DNA from: a virus
Length of the DNA stretch: 46,171 bases
IMG/VR virus record: IMGVR_UViG_3300045051_000154
Coordinates: 1 to 46,171 of that record
Reading direction: 5' to 3' (one strand)
A program made the position numbers and the translations under genes. Under the pieces are notes generated by a model, which saw only the letters and a program-made list of their open reading frames with translations, was not told the DNA's origin and did not search any database. Below are positions 1 through 5,711 of the stretch, one piece after another. Each line of letters begins with the position of its first letter. Position 1 is the first letter of the stretch.

Positions 1-1
1 A

Positions 2-331
2 CTGAAGCAACTCGCAGTGACACTAGGATTGCCGGTCATGGCTATCTCCCACACATCAAGAAAAGACAAAGAGAACCGCATCCCTACAATCAACGACCTG
101 AAAGGTTCTAGCTCTATCGGTCAGGATGCCGACCAAGTATTAATGATTTGGCGCGACCTCAACCCGATTGACGACCCTGACAAGATTGACGATATGGATC
201 GACAGGAGTATGCGAGAAGACAAAGTGAAATGATTGTAAGAATCCACAAGGATAGGAACGGCCCGGGATACGGAGACTTTGAGCTGAAATACGACCTTCC
301 AAGTGGCAAGATTACGGAGAGGATAATCTAG
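2..331 (+). CDS. dnaB: Replicative DNA helicase, DnaB-like, C-terminal part (5' truncated by window edge)
   Basis: The reading frame is open from base 2, so the true start lies outside the window. The 109 visible codons match the end of the RecA-fold ATPase domain of DnaB helicases: LKQLAVTLGLPVMAISHTSR corresponds to the strand following Walker B, GSSSIGQDADQVLMIWRD to the stretch normally reading GS-IEQDAD, and KDRNGPGYG to the conserved K-RNGP motif near the arginine finger. DnaB hexamers unwind DNA at the replication fork. The next gene starts with GTG immediately after the TAG stop. Walker A and the N-terminal domain cannot be seen, so whether the whole gene is intact is unknown. Confidence 0.9.
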   Translation: MKQLAVTLGLPVMAISHTSRKDKENRIPTINDLKGSSSIGQDADQVLMIWRDLNPIDDPDKIDDMDRQEYARRQSEMIVRIHKDRNGPGYGDFELKYDLPSGKITERII

Positions 332-880
332 GTGAAAATATGGATTACCACGGATACTCATTTTTCTCACGAGAAACTCATTGAGTTTGGTCGACCGGAG
401 GATTTTGAGTGCAGAATTAAGAATGGTTTAAGGAGAAATGTTAAGCCTGAAGATCTCCTCATTCACCTCGGCGATATATGTGTCGGGGATGACGAGGAGA
501 ATAGCAGGTGGTTCAAGGAGGAATTAGGTTGTCGCACCATTTTGGTCAAAGGCAATCACGACCGGAAAACAAATAACTGGTATATGCACAACGGGTGGGA
601 TATGGTGGTTGATAGGATGCAGTTCGAGCTTTATGGCAAGAAGATTGCATTTACCCATATACCGCTAAAGTGGGACGGGTCATTTGACATCAACATTCAT
701 GGTCACATGCACGATTTCACTGGACATCACCCAAACATCGTCACCAGAGCATTCAATAAACTTGTATCGCTTGAATGGCGCGACTATCAACCGACATTAT
801 TAAAAACATTAATTGAGGAGGCAAACGATGCCAACAGCAACAAAAAAGAAACCCGCAGTAAAGAAGACTGCAAAGCCTGA
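332..880 (+). CDS. Calcineurin-like metallophosphoesterase
   Basis: A 182-residue protein of the metallophosphoesterase superfamily. The metal-binding motifs are in order: DTHFSH (D-x-H, residues 8-13), LGDI (about 46-49), KGNHD (about 73-77), THIP (about 108-111) and the terminal GHMHD (about 124-128). The superfamily hydrolyses phosphomono- or diesters with two metal ions; phage members of this size often carry an N-terminal DTHFGH motif, but their substrate is unclear. The GTG start directly follows the dnaB stop and has GGAGAGG about 9 bases upstream. The last 53 bases overlap the next gene in another frame, and the C-terminal tail after residue 160 is low-complexity. Confidence 0.85.
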   Translation: MKIWITTDTHFSHEKLIEFGRPEDFECRIKNGLRRNVKPEDLLIHLGDICVGDDEENSRWFKEELGCRTILVKGNHDRKTNNWYMHNGWDMVVDRMQFELYGKKIAFTHIPLKWDGSFDINIHGHMHDFTGHHPNIVTRAFNKLVSLEWRDYQPTLLKTLIEEANDANSNKKETRSKEDCKA

Positions 881-1199
881 TAAAAGAGACCGAAGGATTG
901 AAGATCTTGAGTCTCTATTAAAAGACGCTAACTATATCATAGAATCACAAGAACGAGAGCTCATTGACTTGAAATTCAAGCTATCTGATGCGAATGCGTT
1001 CATTAAGAGACACGAGGGCATAAAAGATGCGCTTGTTACGGCTAAAGAAGACGAAGGCCGAAGAATGTATCACCTATTAAGAGTCTTCGCAAAAGATCCA
1101 TTGATTAACTTCAGTGACGGACATCCTACCGAATTTGACAAGGAGATGGCCTTTCGCCATGCGAGCTATGATGGACCAAATTCGCCAAGATTTATTTAG
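828..1199 (+). CDS. Hypothetical protein with Lys-rich N-terminus and coiled coil
   Basis: A 123-residue protein not recognised as a named family. The first 20 residues are very basic (KKKPAVKKTAKPDKRDRR) and could bind nucleic acid. Residues about 22-60 (EDLESLLKDANYIIESQERE) have coiled-coil spacing. ATG at 828 is preferred over an upstream in-frame ATG at 813 because GAGGAG lies 8 bases before it. The gene begins inside the 3' end of the phosphoesterase gene, so the two are probably translationally coupled. Confidence 0.6.
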   Translation: MPTATKKKPAVKKTAKPDKRDRRIEDLESLLKDANYIIESQERELIDLKFKLSDANAFIKRHEGIKDALVTAKEDEGRRMYHLLRVFAKDPLINFSDGHPTEFDKEMAFRHASYDGPNSPRFI

Positions 1200-1219
1200 T
1201 TAACCCGAAAGGATTATAT

Positions 1220-1363
1220 ATGAGCACTTATGTAGAATCTGGAGTTCTAGTATGTGTAGTATGTGCAAAGAGGGTTGAAGAGGAGGACTTAGGCGAAATC
1301 AATCGCCACCAAGTTCAAATCTGTAAGAAGTGTCTTGGTCAGGAGACTAAGGCCAAAAAGTGA
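1220..1363 (+). CDS. Small zinc-ribbon protein (47 aa)
   Basis: A short frame of 47 codons starting at ATG 1220 with AAAGGA about 8 bases upstream. It contains two Cys pairs, CVVC at residues 12-15 and CKKC near residue 38, the pattern of a small zinc ribbon. No family is recognised. It sits between two other tiny genes in the recA operon. The close fit between neighbouring stop and start codons, plus the Shine-Dalgarno site, supports it as a real gene despite its size. Confidence 0.6.
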   Translation: MSTYVESGVLVCVVCAKRVEEEDLGEINRHQVQICKKCLGQETKAKK

Positions 1364-1373
1364 GGGGGAAGAA

Positions 1374-1565
1374 ATGCTCGACTTCTATCTCGAACTGGCA
1401 AATGACTGGCAAAAGATAGCCGAACGAGGAGAAGTAGCACGCGAATACCTGATTCACCTCCGGGACGAGACAATCTCGGAAGACCCCGAAAGGGTTCAAT
1501 TGGCAGAAGAAAATGTGCCAGACCCGGAGGGATTTCAGGAGTTCATATCGGGAGCTTCGGCTTAG
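1374..1565 (+). CDS. Hypothetical acidic protein (63 aa)
   Basis: A 63-residue acidic, helix-rich protein (MLDFYLELANDWQKIAERGE...) with no recognised family. ATG 1374 is chosen over an upstream in-frame start because the strong ribosome site GAGGGGGAAGA lies just before it, overlapping the stop of the zinc-ribbon gene. Its TAG stop lies in the loop of a strong predicted RNA hairpin, described separately. Confidence 0.55.
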   Translation: MLDFYLELANDWQKIAERGEVAREYLIHLRDETISEDPERVQLAEENVPDPEGFQEFISGASA

Positions 1566-1577
1566 GCCGGGGCTCCC
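1550..1577 (+). promoter_or_regulatory. RNA hairpin with the upstream gene's stop codon in its loop
   Basis: Bases 1550-1561 (GGGAGCTTCGGC) and 1566-1577 (GCCGGGGCTCCC) pair over 12 positions in RNA, ten Watson-Crick and two adjacent G-U pairs, around the loop TTAG. The loop contains most of the TAG stop (1563-1565) of the preceding gene. No T-run follows, so it is not an ordinary intrinsic terminator. It may affect termination of translation, mRNA stability or coupling to the gene at 1599. Confidence 0.55.
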
Positions 1578-1598
1578 ACCCCACTCGGAAAGGGTCAA

Positions 1599-1769
1599 AT
1601 GGAAAGAATAAGAAAATGGTTACACGATAAGTTGGGATGGGGATATTATAACGGCGAAATTGTGGGAGGTGATTCATTTCAGCCGACATACGGATGCCGG
1701 TTCTGTGATGGAGAGCTGACCTATGATAGTCAGGGAAATCTGTTTCACTTATCAGGGAGAAAGAAATGA
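1599..1769 (+). CDS. Small hypothetical protein with one CxxC (56 aa)
   Basis: A 56-codon frame from ATG 1599, with GGAAAGGG upstream as ribosome site. The protein is rich in aromatic residues (KLGWGYYNG) and contains CRFC near residue 35 and a later His; two more ligands for a full zinc site are not obvious, so metal binding may require dimerisation. The stop overlaps the recA start as ATGA (1766-1769), a classic coupling arrangement. No family recognised. Confidence 0.5.
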   Translation: MERIRKWLHDKLGWGYYNGEIVGGDSFQPTYGCRFCDGELTYDSQGNLFHLSGRKK

Positions 1770-2716
1770 ATGAACTCACAAAATCACTTGAAGACGCCAT
1801 CAAAGGAGTCGAAAAGAAATTCGGAAAAGGTTCAATCATGGCATTTGGAGCCAAGGATTCAATGGATGTTAGTTACATCTCAACTGGTTCACTTGCCTTG
1901 GATGACGCGATTGGAGGCGGATTCCCTCAGGGAAGAATTGTGGAAATATATGGACCGCAAAGCTCCGCGAAAACAACCCTTGCTTATCATGCGATGGCCG
2001 AAGCCCAAAAGCTTGGCCAAGGTGTGTTACTGGTTGACGCAGAACAAAGCTTCGATCCTAGCTACGCTGCCAAGGTCGGGCTCAACACTGATAATATGCT
2101 CATTTCCCAACCTGACTCCGGAGAGCAAGCTCTTCAGATCGTTGAGGACATACTTAAATCAGGAGAAGTTGGTGTCATTGTTGTCGACTCAGTTGCCGCT
2201 CTTACTCCGCGAGCTGAGCTAGAAGGCGCTATCGGCGATAGCCACATGGGATTACTGGCCAGATTAATGGGTCAGGCCATGAGAAAGCTACTAGCAATCA
2301 TTCACAAGACCAACACTGTTGTTATCTTTATTAATCAGACCAGAATGAATATTGGTGGCTACGGCTCTCCTATAGTTACTCCCGGCGGTCAGGCGTTAAA
2401 GTTTGCGGCTTCTGTCAGGATTGAACTACGAGCAAGAAAGATTGACGATGGCGCAAATGGTATCAGAGTTTACGCCAAAATCGTAAAGAATAAAGTTGCG
2501 CCTCCATTCAAAGAGGCCGAGTTCGATGTTATGTATAATGAAGGAATCTCTAAGGAGGGTGAACTTTTAGACATCGCACTGAAAAAAGGAATATTAATTA
2601 TGGCCGGCTCATGGGTTAGATATAACAATGAAGCGGTCGCTCAGGGTAAAGAGGGAGCTAAAGAATGGCTCAAAAAGAACCCTGAAATTGTTGAAGAAAT
2701 TAAGGAGAAATTATGA
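1766..2716 (+). CDS. recA: RecA-like recombinase
   Basis: A 316-residue RecA homologue. Visible landmarks: N-terminal helix with KKFGKGSIM (residues 18-26), Walker A region GPQSSAKTT (about 63-71), DAEQSFDP with the catalytic Glu (about 92-99), Walker B region VGVIVVDSVAAL (about 135-146), the L1-like stretch GDSHMGLLARLM, and loop 2 near GGYGSPIVTPGGQALKF. RecA forms filaments on single-stranded DNA and catalyses strand exchange. Two things differ from bacterial RecA (GPESSGKTT): Glu to Gln, and the Gly before the catalytic Lys is Ala. The protein is also shorter than the usual ~350 residues and lacks the acidic tail. The start overlaps the previous stop (ATGA). Confidence 0.9.
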   Translation: MNELTKSLEDAIKGVEKKFGKGSIMAFGAKDSMDVSYISTGSLALDDAIGGGFPQGRIVEIYGPQSSAKTTLAYHAMAEAQKLGQGVLLVDAEQSFDPSYAAKVGLNTDNMLISQPDSGEQALQIVEDILKSGEVGVIVVDSVAALTPRAELEGAIGDSHMGLLARLMGQAMRKLLAIIHKTNTVVIFINQTRMNIGGYGSPIVTPGGQALKFAASVRIELRARKIDDGANGIRVYAKIVKNKVAPPFKEAEFDVMYNEGISKEGELLDIALKKGILIMAGSWVRYNNEAVAQGKEGAKEWLKKNPEIVEEIKEKL

Positions 2717-3063
2717 AACCTGAAACAAAAAAACACAAAGAGCATGTAAAAGCTCACATGAACTTTATCAACGAAGCTATTGCTGAGTGGGAACTCAAAA
2801 GAAACCTCTATCAAGACGGAGACGAAATCTATGAAGAAGAAGTCCCTCGAATTATGTGGAACTGGCCCAAGAGGGTTGTTAAGTTCTTTACTAAGCTTGA
2901 AATGAGAATTGAATGTCTTCATGACGAGAAGGATAATCACATCGGTAATACTCTAGTCGCGGTTAAAAGGGGTCGAGAGATCGCAAGAATTGACTATAAA
3001 CTAGCTGACTTTATGCCTAAGCCAGCTCCTAAAACTCGTAAAAAGACTGTTAAAGCGGTATAA
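2713..3063 (+). CDS. Hypothetical protein (116 aa), RecA-linked
   Basis: A 116-residue protein, helical and charged at the N-terminus (KKHKEHVKAHMNFINEAIAEWELKR) with a Lys-rich tail (KPAPKTRKKTVKAV). No family recognised. Its ATG overlaps the recA TGA (ATGA) and AAGGAG lies at 2702-2707, so it is co-translated with recA; a role in recombination or replication is inference from position only. The stop codon lies within a possible -10 promoter sequence. Confidence 0.6.
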   Translation: MKPETKKHKEHVKAHMNFINEAIAEWELKRNLYQDGDEIYEEEVPRIMWNWPKRVVKFFTKLEMRIECLHDEKDNHIGNTLVAVKRGREIARIDYKLADFMPKPAPKTRKKTVKAV

Positions 3064-3064
3064 T
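3059..3064 (+). promoter_or_regulatory. Possible -10 box (TATAAT) downstream of the recA pair
   Basis: GCGGTATAATAGATATA spans the stop codon of the preceding gene. It resembles the extended -10 family found elsewhere in this genome, except that the TG dinucleotide is CG. It lies about 60 bases before the lysozyme-like gene. No clear -35 box is visible. Weak candidate. Confidence 0.3.
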
Positions 3065-3117
3065 AGATATACAGTCTTAGGCAAAAAGAGCAGTCAGGGG
3101 GAAACCTTTGGCGATTA

Positions 3118-3672
3118 TTGCTAAAGAAAGGGGATAAGACGAAGATACAACTAAAGTGGTTCATGCTTGTTGCACTTCTGACACTATTCACCACGATAGT
3201 CTACTCTGGATCTGAAGCCATATTAAAACAAAAACCCACGGTTGTTGAAGCAGCCAAGGAAATAAAAAAGGAAGAGCCAGCAACTCCTCCAAAGGAAGAG
3301 CCAAAAACTCCTCCTCCGGCCCCAAAGCCGGTAACGCCACCCGCTCCAAAGGTTTATGCGGCCGGAGTGGAACAGTGGAGACCTCTTGTTGCGAAATACT
3401 TTCCTGCTAATCAGGTTGAGAATGCTATGATTATTCTCAAGAACGAATCAGGAGGGGATCCGTATCAAATTTCACCAACTGACGACCATGGACTCATGCA
3501 GCTAAATTGTAGCTTCATAGGTTCAAAAGGAGCCGGTGGTTGGTGCACATGGTTCGGCGTAACTAGAGAGCAACTAAAAGACCCGGAGCTCAATGTGAGA
3601 CTTGCTTCTGAAGTTTGGAAGCGCTCAGGTTGGGGAAAATGGACTACCTCAAAATATTTATACTCTGGATAG
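3118..3672 (+). CDS. Membrane-anchored lytic transglycosylase/lysozyme-fold protein
   Basis: A 184-residue protein with a hydrophobic segment at residues 14-32 (signal anchor), a Pro/Glu/Lys-rich spacer (about 45-78) and a C-terminal lysozyme-superfamily domain. That domain carries ILKNESGG, with the probable catalytic Glu, and DDHGLMQLN, typical of SLT-type transglycosylases that cut the glycan strand of peptidoglycan. Most of it would lie outside the membrane. The start is uncertain: TTG 3118 is weakly placed relative to AGGGGG at 3096-3101, and ATG 3163 would remove part of the anchor. It lies in the + strand early region, apart from the amidase/holin module, so a role in entry or remodelling rather than final lysis is possible. 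Confidence 0.7.
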   Translation: MLKKGDKTKIQLKWFMLVALLTLFTTIVYSGSEAILKQKPTVVEAAKEIKKEEPATPPKEEPKTPPPAPKPVTPPAPKVYAAGVEQWRPLVAKYFPANQVENAMIILKNESGGDPYQISPTDDHGLMQLNCSFIGSKGAGGWCTWFGVTREQLKDPELNVRLASEVWKRSGWGKWTTSKYLYSG

Positions 3673-3713
3673 GTGCGTTCATATTCGCTTACAAGGTCAT
3701 AACGCATAAATAG
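3639..3713 (+). CDS. Possible overlapping mini membrane protein (24 aa)
   Basis: A 24-codon frame starting at ATG 3639 inside the 3' end of the lysozyme-like gene, in another frame, and running past its stop. The product is one continuous hydrophobic helix with basic residues at the end (FILWIGAFIFAYKVITHK). GGGGA lies just upstream, closer than ideal. Phage lysis genes often nest small membrane proteins this way, but size makes this uncertain. Confidence 0.35.
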   Translation: MDYLKIFILWIGAFIFAYKVITHK

Positions 3714-3796
3714 CTGGTGCTGAAAGGTTAAACGGCGAGAGCAAGGCCAGCTTCTCAATTCTGCTCCCCGGTGAGTGTTCTTAGCTTGCCGGGGGC
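3712..3796 (+). other. Structured intergenic RNA upstream of tRNA-Trp
   Basis: AGCTGG (3712-3717) pairs with CCAGCT (3747-3752), with TGCT/AGCA extending inward. A second stem, CCCCGG (3766-3771) with CCGGGG (3789-3794), closes just before the tRNA. The interior GAAAGGTTAAAC resembles a tRNA D-arm, but no acceptor stem, U33 or TTC T-loop can be assigned. It could be a decayed tRNA or a processing/leader structure. No T-run follows either stem. Confidence 0.35.
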
Positions 3797-3800
3797 TTAT

Positions 3801-3874
3801 AGGGATTTAGTTAAATGGTATAACAGGAGATTCCAAACCTTCTATTGTGGGTTCGATTCCTACAATCCCTGCCA
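3801..3874 (+). tRNA. tRNA-Trp (anticodon CCA)
   Basis: All four arms can be drawn. The acceptor AGGGATT (3801-3807) pairs fully with AATCCCT (3864-3870). The D-stem is GTTA/TAAC. The anticodon stem GGAGA/CCTTC has one G-U pair and one A-C mismatch at its inner end. The loop TTCCAAA has U33 and anticodon CCA. The T-stem GTGGG/CCTAC encloses TTCGATT. Discriminator G and an encoded CCA end follow. The length is 74 with CCA and the variable loop has 4 bases. CCA reads UGG, so this is not a UGA suppressor. The inner mismatch may be tolerated or reflect relaxed selection. Confidence 0.85.
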
Positions 3875-3900
3875 AATATAAAATAAAGAGGGGACGGAAA

Positions 3901-4038
3901 ATGAAAACAAAAAAACTACCCAAGAAAACGCTTATCATTGGCGGAGTTATTCTTGGGGTCTTTATCTTATGGCCCTTAATCGAGAAAATCATTCTCGGAT
4001 GGGCTTTCATTATCTGGGTAATGATTAATTTTAGCTAG
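3901..4038 (+). CDS. Small membrane protein (45 aa)
   Basis: A 45-residue protein with a basic N-terminus (MKTKKLPKKT) followed by two closely spaced hydrophobic stretches (IIGGVILGVFILWPLIEK and WAFIIWVMINF). ATG 3901 is used because GAGGGGACGG precedes it; an earlier in-frame ATG lies inside the tRNA. The TAG stop sits just before the extended -10 promoter at 4045. No family recognised. Confidence 0.6.
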   Translation: MKTKKLPKKTLIIGGVILGVFILWPLIEKIILGWAFIIWVMINFS

Positions 4039-4040
4039 AA

Positions 4041-4060
4041 AAAATGGTATAATATATATA
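4041..4060 (+). promoter_or_regulatory. Extended -10 promoter, + strand copy of the genome's repeated motif
   Basis: CTAGAAAAAATGGTATAAT starts at the stop codon of the previous gene; TG is at 4045-4046 and TATAAT at 4048-4053, followed by ATATATA. It matches the - strand copies at 7647, 15307, 20284, 32097 and 35013. No good -35 box lies 16-18 bases upstream. Transcription would start near 4060 and cover the two Cys-rich genes. Confidence 0.6.
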
Positions 4061-4070
4061 GTGCCATTTG

Positions 4071-4096
4071 CTTATGATACGGGGAGAACTCATAAG
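4071..4096 (+). promoter_or_regulatory. Leader hairpin of the G+C-rich unit
   Basis: CTTATGA (4071-4077) and TCATAAG (4090-4096) form a 7-bp stem around TACGGGGAGAAC, which contains a Shine-Dalgarno-like GGGGAG. It lies in the short leader between the promoter and the first gene and could control access or message stability. Confidence 0.4.
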
Positions 4097-4113
4097 CTTG
4101 AACTCTAAGGGGG

Positions 4114-4374
4114 GTGGCGTGGTTGACCAGCAAAAAGCATCAGAAGCTGCTCAAAGACGGGACCGACAAACACCATTTCTGGTGGCCCAAGAAGCTCTAC
4201 GGCAAGAACCTTATCTTGGAACTGAGCTATGCGGTTCACCACGCCTACCACGGCTACTTCATGGCTCAGTGTAAGAAGCCGCACATCCGTGCGTGCCGTG
4301 TTCACTACTGTCGTTATCAGGAGATCTGCTGCTATTGCGGATCCGATGTCGAGTATGGAAAGAGGGTGATTTAG
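4114..4374 (+). CDS. His/Cys-rich putative metal-binding protein
   Basis: An 86-residue protein with dense His and Cys motifs: DKHHFWWP (residues 18-25), AVHHAYHGYF (about 40-49), and CRVHYCRYQEICCYCG near the C-terminus. The HH...H-x3-H arrangement recalls small HNH/treble-clef zinc proteins of phages, and the end looks like a zinc ribbon. I cannot assign an activity. GTG 4114 overlaps the ribosome site AAGGGGGG; TTG 4123 has better spacing and may be the real start. The G+C content is visibly higher than in flanking genes, suggesting a separate origin. Confidence 0.55.
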   Translation: MAWLTSKKHQKLLKDGTDKHHFWWPKKLYGKNLILELSYAVHHAYHGYFMAQCKKPHIRACRVHYCRYQEICCYCGSDVEYGKRVI

Positions 4375-4590
4375 ATGCAGTTTCAGATTCCGCTCAAGGA
4401 AGAGAACCCGGTTTGCTCCGAGTGTAGGAACAACTTCCCGCAGGTATATCATTCCTGCATGGAAGCTTGTGGCCAGCTCGTCAACTGGGCCTCTCAGAAC
4501 GCTCAGGCTTCAGTCAACGCCGAAGCCGCTCGCTCTGCCAACTCGATTCGGGAGCTCAACGCTCAGCGCGAAGCTCTTCGCACCGACTAG
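4375..4590 (+). CDS. Small Cys-rich protein (71 aa)
   Basis: A 71-residue protein starting one base after the previous stop. The N-terminal half holds CSEC (residues 14-17) and two further Cys (HSCMEAC), a likely zinc-binding unit. The C-terminal half (ASQNAQASVNAEAARSAN...) is Ala/Asn-rich and helical. GAAAGAGG lies upstream. It shares the high G+C composition of its partner. No family recognised. Confidence 0.55.
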   Translation: MQFQIPLKEENPVCSECRNNFPQVYHSCMEACGQLVNWASQNAQASVNAEAARSANSIRELNAQREALRTD

Positions 4591-4597
4591 GTGACAC

Positions 4598-4820
4598 CGG
4601 CCTGTCCTAAGGGACTCGGGTAACATCCTTGTCCAGTGGGGTTGCAGGCCGACCAGTTTAGGGGAGTCCCGATATTCACGCCAAATGATTGGCAAGGAAC
4701 CGGGACTCCCCTCCCACAATAAGAAAAAGCGCTCTTGTGACAGGGGGGATCACACGAACGCTTCTTCAGCCGCTAACCCTATGCGGTGGGTCGCCGAACC
4801 CTAAAAAGACATTTTTTAGG
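4598..4820 (+). ncRNA. Highly structured non-coding segment downstream of the G+C-rich gene pair
   Basis: There is no convincing frame in about 300 bases (4591-4890). Successive inverted repeats are: CGGCCTG/CAGGCCG (4598-4604, 4645-4651); an 11-bp perfect stem GGGGAGTCCCG/CGGGACTCCCC (4661-4671, 4701-4711) with an inner hairpin GCCAA-ATGA-TTGGC; AAGCG/CGCTT enclosing TGTGA/TCACA (4727-4763); CCGC/GCGG (4770-4786); and CCTAAAAA/TTTTTAGG (4800-4820). No known RNA family was recognised. It may be a small RNA co-transcribed from the 4045 promoter, or a complex 3' end. Confidence 0.45.
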
Positions 4821-4890
4821 ATTACATAGACAGCCTAGCATACTAGAACATATTTGTCAAGTCCAAAATTTACATATAAGAAGGGGGAGT

Positions 4891-5025
4891 ATGGAAAACC
4901 AAAGAACTAAGTGTGAAATTTACGCCAGAGTGGTCGGATATATCCGGCCTATTAATCTATGGAATGACGGTAAAAAAGCTGAATACGATGATAGGGTAGT
5001 CTTCGAGGTGAAGGATGAACTATAA
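4891..5025 (+). CDS. NrdD-like C-terminal mini-protein
   Basis: A 44-residue protein whose core CEIYARVVGYIRPINLWNDG, followed by KKAEYDDRVVF, resembles the C-terminal end of anaerobic (class III) ribonucleotide reductase, where a Gly in R-V-x-G-Y carries the radical (E. coli reads RRVCGYLG). Here it stands alone, without the catalytic barrel. ATG 4891 follows AAGGGGGAG. The last 11 bases overlap the HNH gene. By analogy with GrcA/YfiD, which replaces a damaged pyruvate formate-lyase end, it could serve as a spare glycyl-radical piece for host NrdD. That role is inference; the resemblance is what is seen. Confidence 0.6.
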   Translation: MENQRTKCEIYARVVGYIRPINLWNDGKKAEYDDRVVFEVKDEL

Positions 5026-5350
5026 ACCATGCGTTATAGACCACTGCGGAGAACTCTGGGGAGATGAACATCATATTAAACAAAGGAGTGAAGGCGGCTC
5101 TGATCGTGAAGCGAACAAAGTCTACCTTTGCCGCCGTCATCATCAGTGGGTCCACGAGCACATCACCTATGCGCACGACCTCGGACTCATTGTCTTCGGA
5201 TATGAAGACGAACATAAAAAACCGATCAAATCCGTCAGGATAAGACCGGTTAAAGATAAGCCACTACGGGTTAAGGACAAGGCGGTTGAAGACGAATTAT
5301 CTAAAATTCTTCTATCTCAATCTGAAGACCGTCCTTCTCTCCGTGTATAA
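5015..5350 (+). CDS. HNH endonuclease-like protein
   Basis: A 111-residue protein with an HNH/McrA-type core: two zinc Cys candidates at the N-terminus (CVIDHC), then EHHIKQRSEGGSD with the paired His, Asn at N34 and LCRRHHQWVHEH as the last motif. Such small HNH proteins nick or cut DNA; in phages some act near packaging and others are free-standing selfish nucleases. It starts inside the NrdD-like gene (ATG 5015, AAGG close upstream). Its 3' end overlaps the convergent resolvase gene by 50 bases. The C-terminal 40 residues are charged and lack a recognised domain. Confidence 0.75.
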   Translation: MNYKPCVIDHCGELWGDEHHIKQRSEGGSDREANKVYLCRRHHQWVHEHITYAHDLGLIVFGYEDEHKKPIKSVRIRPVKDKPLRVKDKAVEDELSKILLSQSEDRPSLRV

Positions 5351-5681
5351 AGATATGATTTAGGGCAGCGATTTCTCGTCCCGTGTCATTAGGTAAACAA
5401 CCAGACTTCACAAGGCCGTCTAAAACAAACTTTTGGGCGGCCATCATGTTATCTGGGTCGCGATTGATATTTCTATAGAACCAAGTGAAAGTAATTGATA
5501 CCGGCTTATCGAATTTTGGAAAGTTAGCCGTGGCGACCTGAAACAATTCAGTATTTTCTTTCTTCATTTTTGCATAAACAGCATAGTGAGTTTTGGAAGC
5601 GGCAACGATATTATTCATTCCCGGGAATTTTCCTTCAACATAACAGGCTGCAGTCTTTTCTAGCGTGTCTATATTTGACAT
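5301..5681 (-). CDS. rusA: RusA-like Holliday junction resolvase
   Basis: A 126-residue protein with the RusA signature: a beta strand leading to RDPDNMMAAQKFVLDGLV (D-x-D-N, residues about 73-90) and GCLPNDTGREI with the ND pair. These acidic residues bind metal. RusA dimers cut Holliday junctions made during recombination, and in phages may also resolve branched DNA before packaging. GAGGGG precedes the ATG. It is the last gene of the long leftward late operon and converges with the + strand replication block. Confidence 0.85.
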   Translation of the reverse strand: MSNIDTLEKTAACYVEGKFPGMNNIVAASKTHYAVYAKMKKENTELFQVATANFPKFDKPVSITFTWFYRNINRDPDNMMAAQKFVLDGLVKSGCLPNDTGREIAALNHIFIHGEKDGLQIEIEEF

Positions 5682-5711
5682 ATTCCCCTCTCAGTTTATT
5701 TTGATTTTATT

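Noticed and set aside
332-880. SbcD nuclease partner for the SbcC-like ATPase
   Set aside because: The metallophosphoesterase is too short, lies in another operon position and its motif set matches small phage phosphoesterases rather than Mre11/SbcD.
3712-3796. A second tRNA gene
   Set aside because: The D-arm-like stretch has no matching acceptor stem, no U33 and no TTC T-loop. Kept only as a structured region.
4068-4274. Alternative 68-codon frame in the G+C-rich unit
   Set aside because: Overlaps the better frame with Cys/His motifs and has no ribosome site of its own.
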